Assembly: GCA_036897445.1 (NCBI GenBank)
Contig: JAYMTL010000026.1
Location: forward strand, 62,001-126,000
Origin: Pelargonium tetragonum
Lineage: Eukaryota > Streptophyta > Magnoliopsida > Geraniales > Geraniaceae
DNA length: 64,000 bases
Direction of reading: 5' to 3'
In this document: one piece after another, positions 63,915-64,000 of the stretch
Position numbering within the stretch: position 1 is the first letter of the stretch
Layout of the letters: every line of letters starts with the position of its first letter
Translations under genes and position numbers: made by a program
Notes under the pieces: model-generated
Seen by the model: the letters and a program-made list of their open reading frames with translations, nothing else
What the model was told of the DNA's origin: nothing
The model's database searches: none

Positions 63915-64000
63915 GCCATAACGAGTTACACTTACTCGAATTAGTAGTCTTTTTAAGCCATAACGAGTTACACTTACTCGAATTAGTAGTCTTTTTAAGC
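63915..64000. repeat. Exact 42-bp tandem repeat at the window edge
   Basis: Two identical 42-bp units (63,915-63,956 and 63,957-63,998), and the last two bases begin a third, so the array probably continues beyond the window. Each unit holds CGAGT and ACTCG around seven bases, a small hairpin, and ends in a T5 tract. Perfect identity contrasts with the diverged repeats at 43-44 kb and means recent duplication. A satellite, an organelle end repeat or an assembly artefact are all possible. Confidence 0.85.

Noticed and set aside
1-64000. Repeat-induced point mutation (fungal RIP) as a cause of the AT-richness
   Set aside because: In a sampled line TA is not clearly raised over expectation and CA/TG are only slightly low, and no mutated repeat copies are visible.
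1-64000. Old viral or retroelement copies
   Set aside because: No long terminal repeats, reverse transcriptase or capsid motifs were seen.

Overview
I find no gene in this 64 kb window that I can name. The DNA is AT-rich (by eye about one third G+C). Stop codons are dense in all six frames. The longest open frame is 134 codons, and it has no ATG near its start. From a rough stop frequency of 7% per codon I would expect a few open frames of about 100 to 130 codons by chance in 64 kb, so the frame lengths themselves point to non-coding DNA. I saw no rRNA core motif, no tRNA with a properly paired T-stem, no CRISPR array, and no intact transposon or retroelement.

The most constant property is a family of very short, imperfectly palindromic motifs: a purine run with GGA or GGG, up to about five bases, then TCC or CCC and often a T run. 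They occur in both orientations, every few tens of bases. Dense short GC-bearing palindromes in AT-rich spacers are typical of expanded organelle genomes (GC clusters of fungal mitochondria, short dispersed repeats of green-algal plastids). My tentative reading is intergenic DNA of an inflated organelle genome, or a gene desert of a compositionally similar nuclear genome. The organism cannot be fixed from the sequence.

Layout: 1-1,320 ordinary spacer. 1,321-3,960 a block with clear G-over-C excess, followed by 3,961-5,280 where the excess is gone. 5,281-22,290 spacer with small palindromes and one initiator-tRNA-like fragment near 19.1 kb. 22,294-22,698 the longest open frame. About 23.7-24.3 kb a stretch poor in the palindromic motif. 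24.3-43.0 kb spacer with perfect palindromes at 26.85, 39.50 and 41.19 kb. 43.03-44.10 kb three diverged copies of one sequence, about 483 bp apart; a hydrophobic frame on the minus strand lies between the first two. 44.1-63.9 kb spacer with a possible pseudoknot fold at 50.83 kb, a tryptophan-rich frame (only if TGA is sense) at 57.0-57.4 kb and a hairpin with a T-tract at 58.88 kb. 63,915-64,000 an exact 42-bp tandem repeat that runs off the window.

No pathway or gene team can be described. The parts most worth checking are the 43-44 kb repeat block, the terminal 42-bp array and the origin of the dispersed palindromes.
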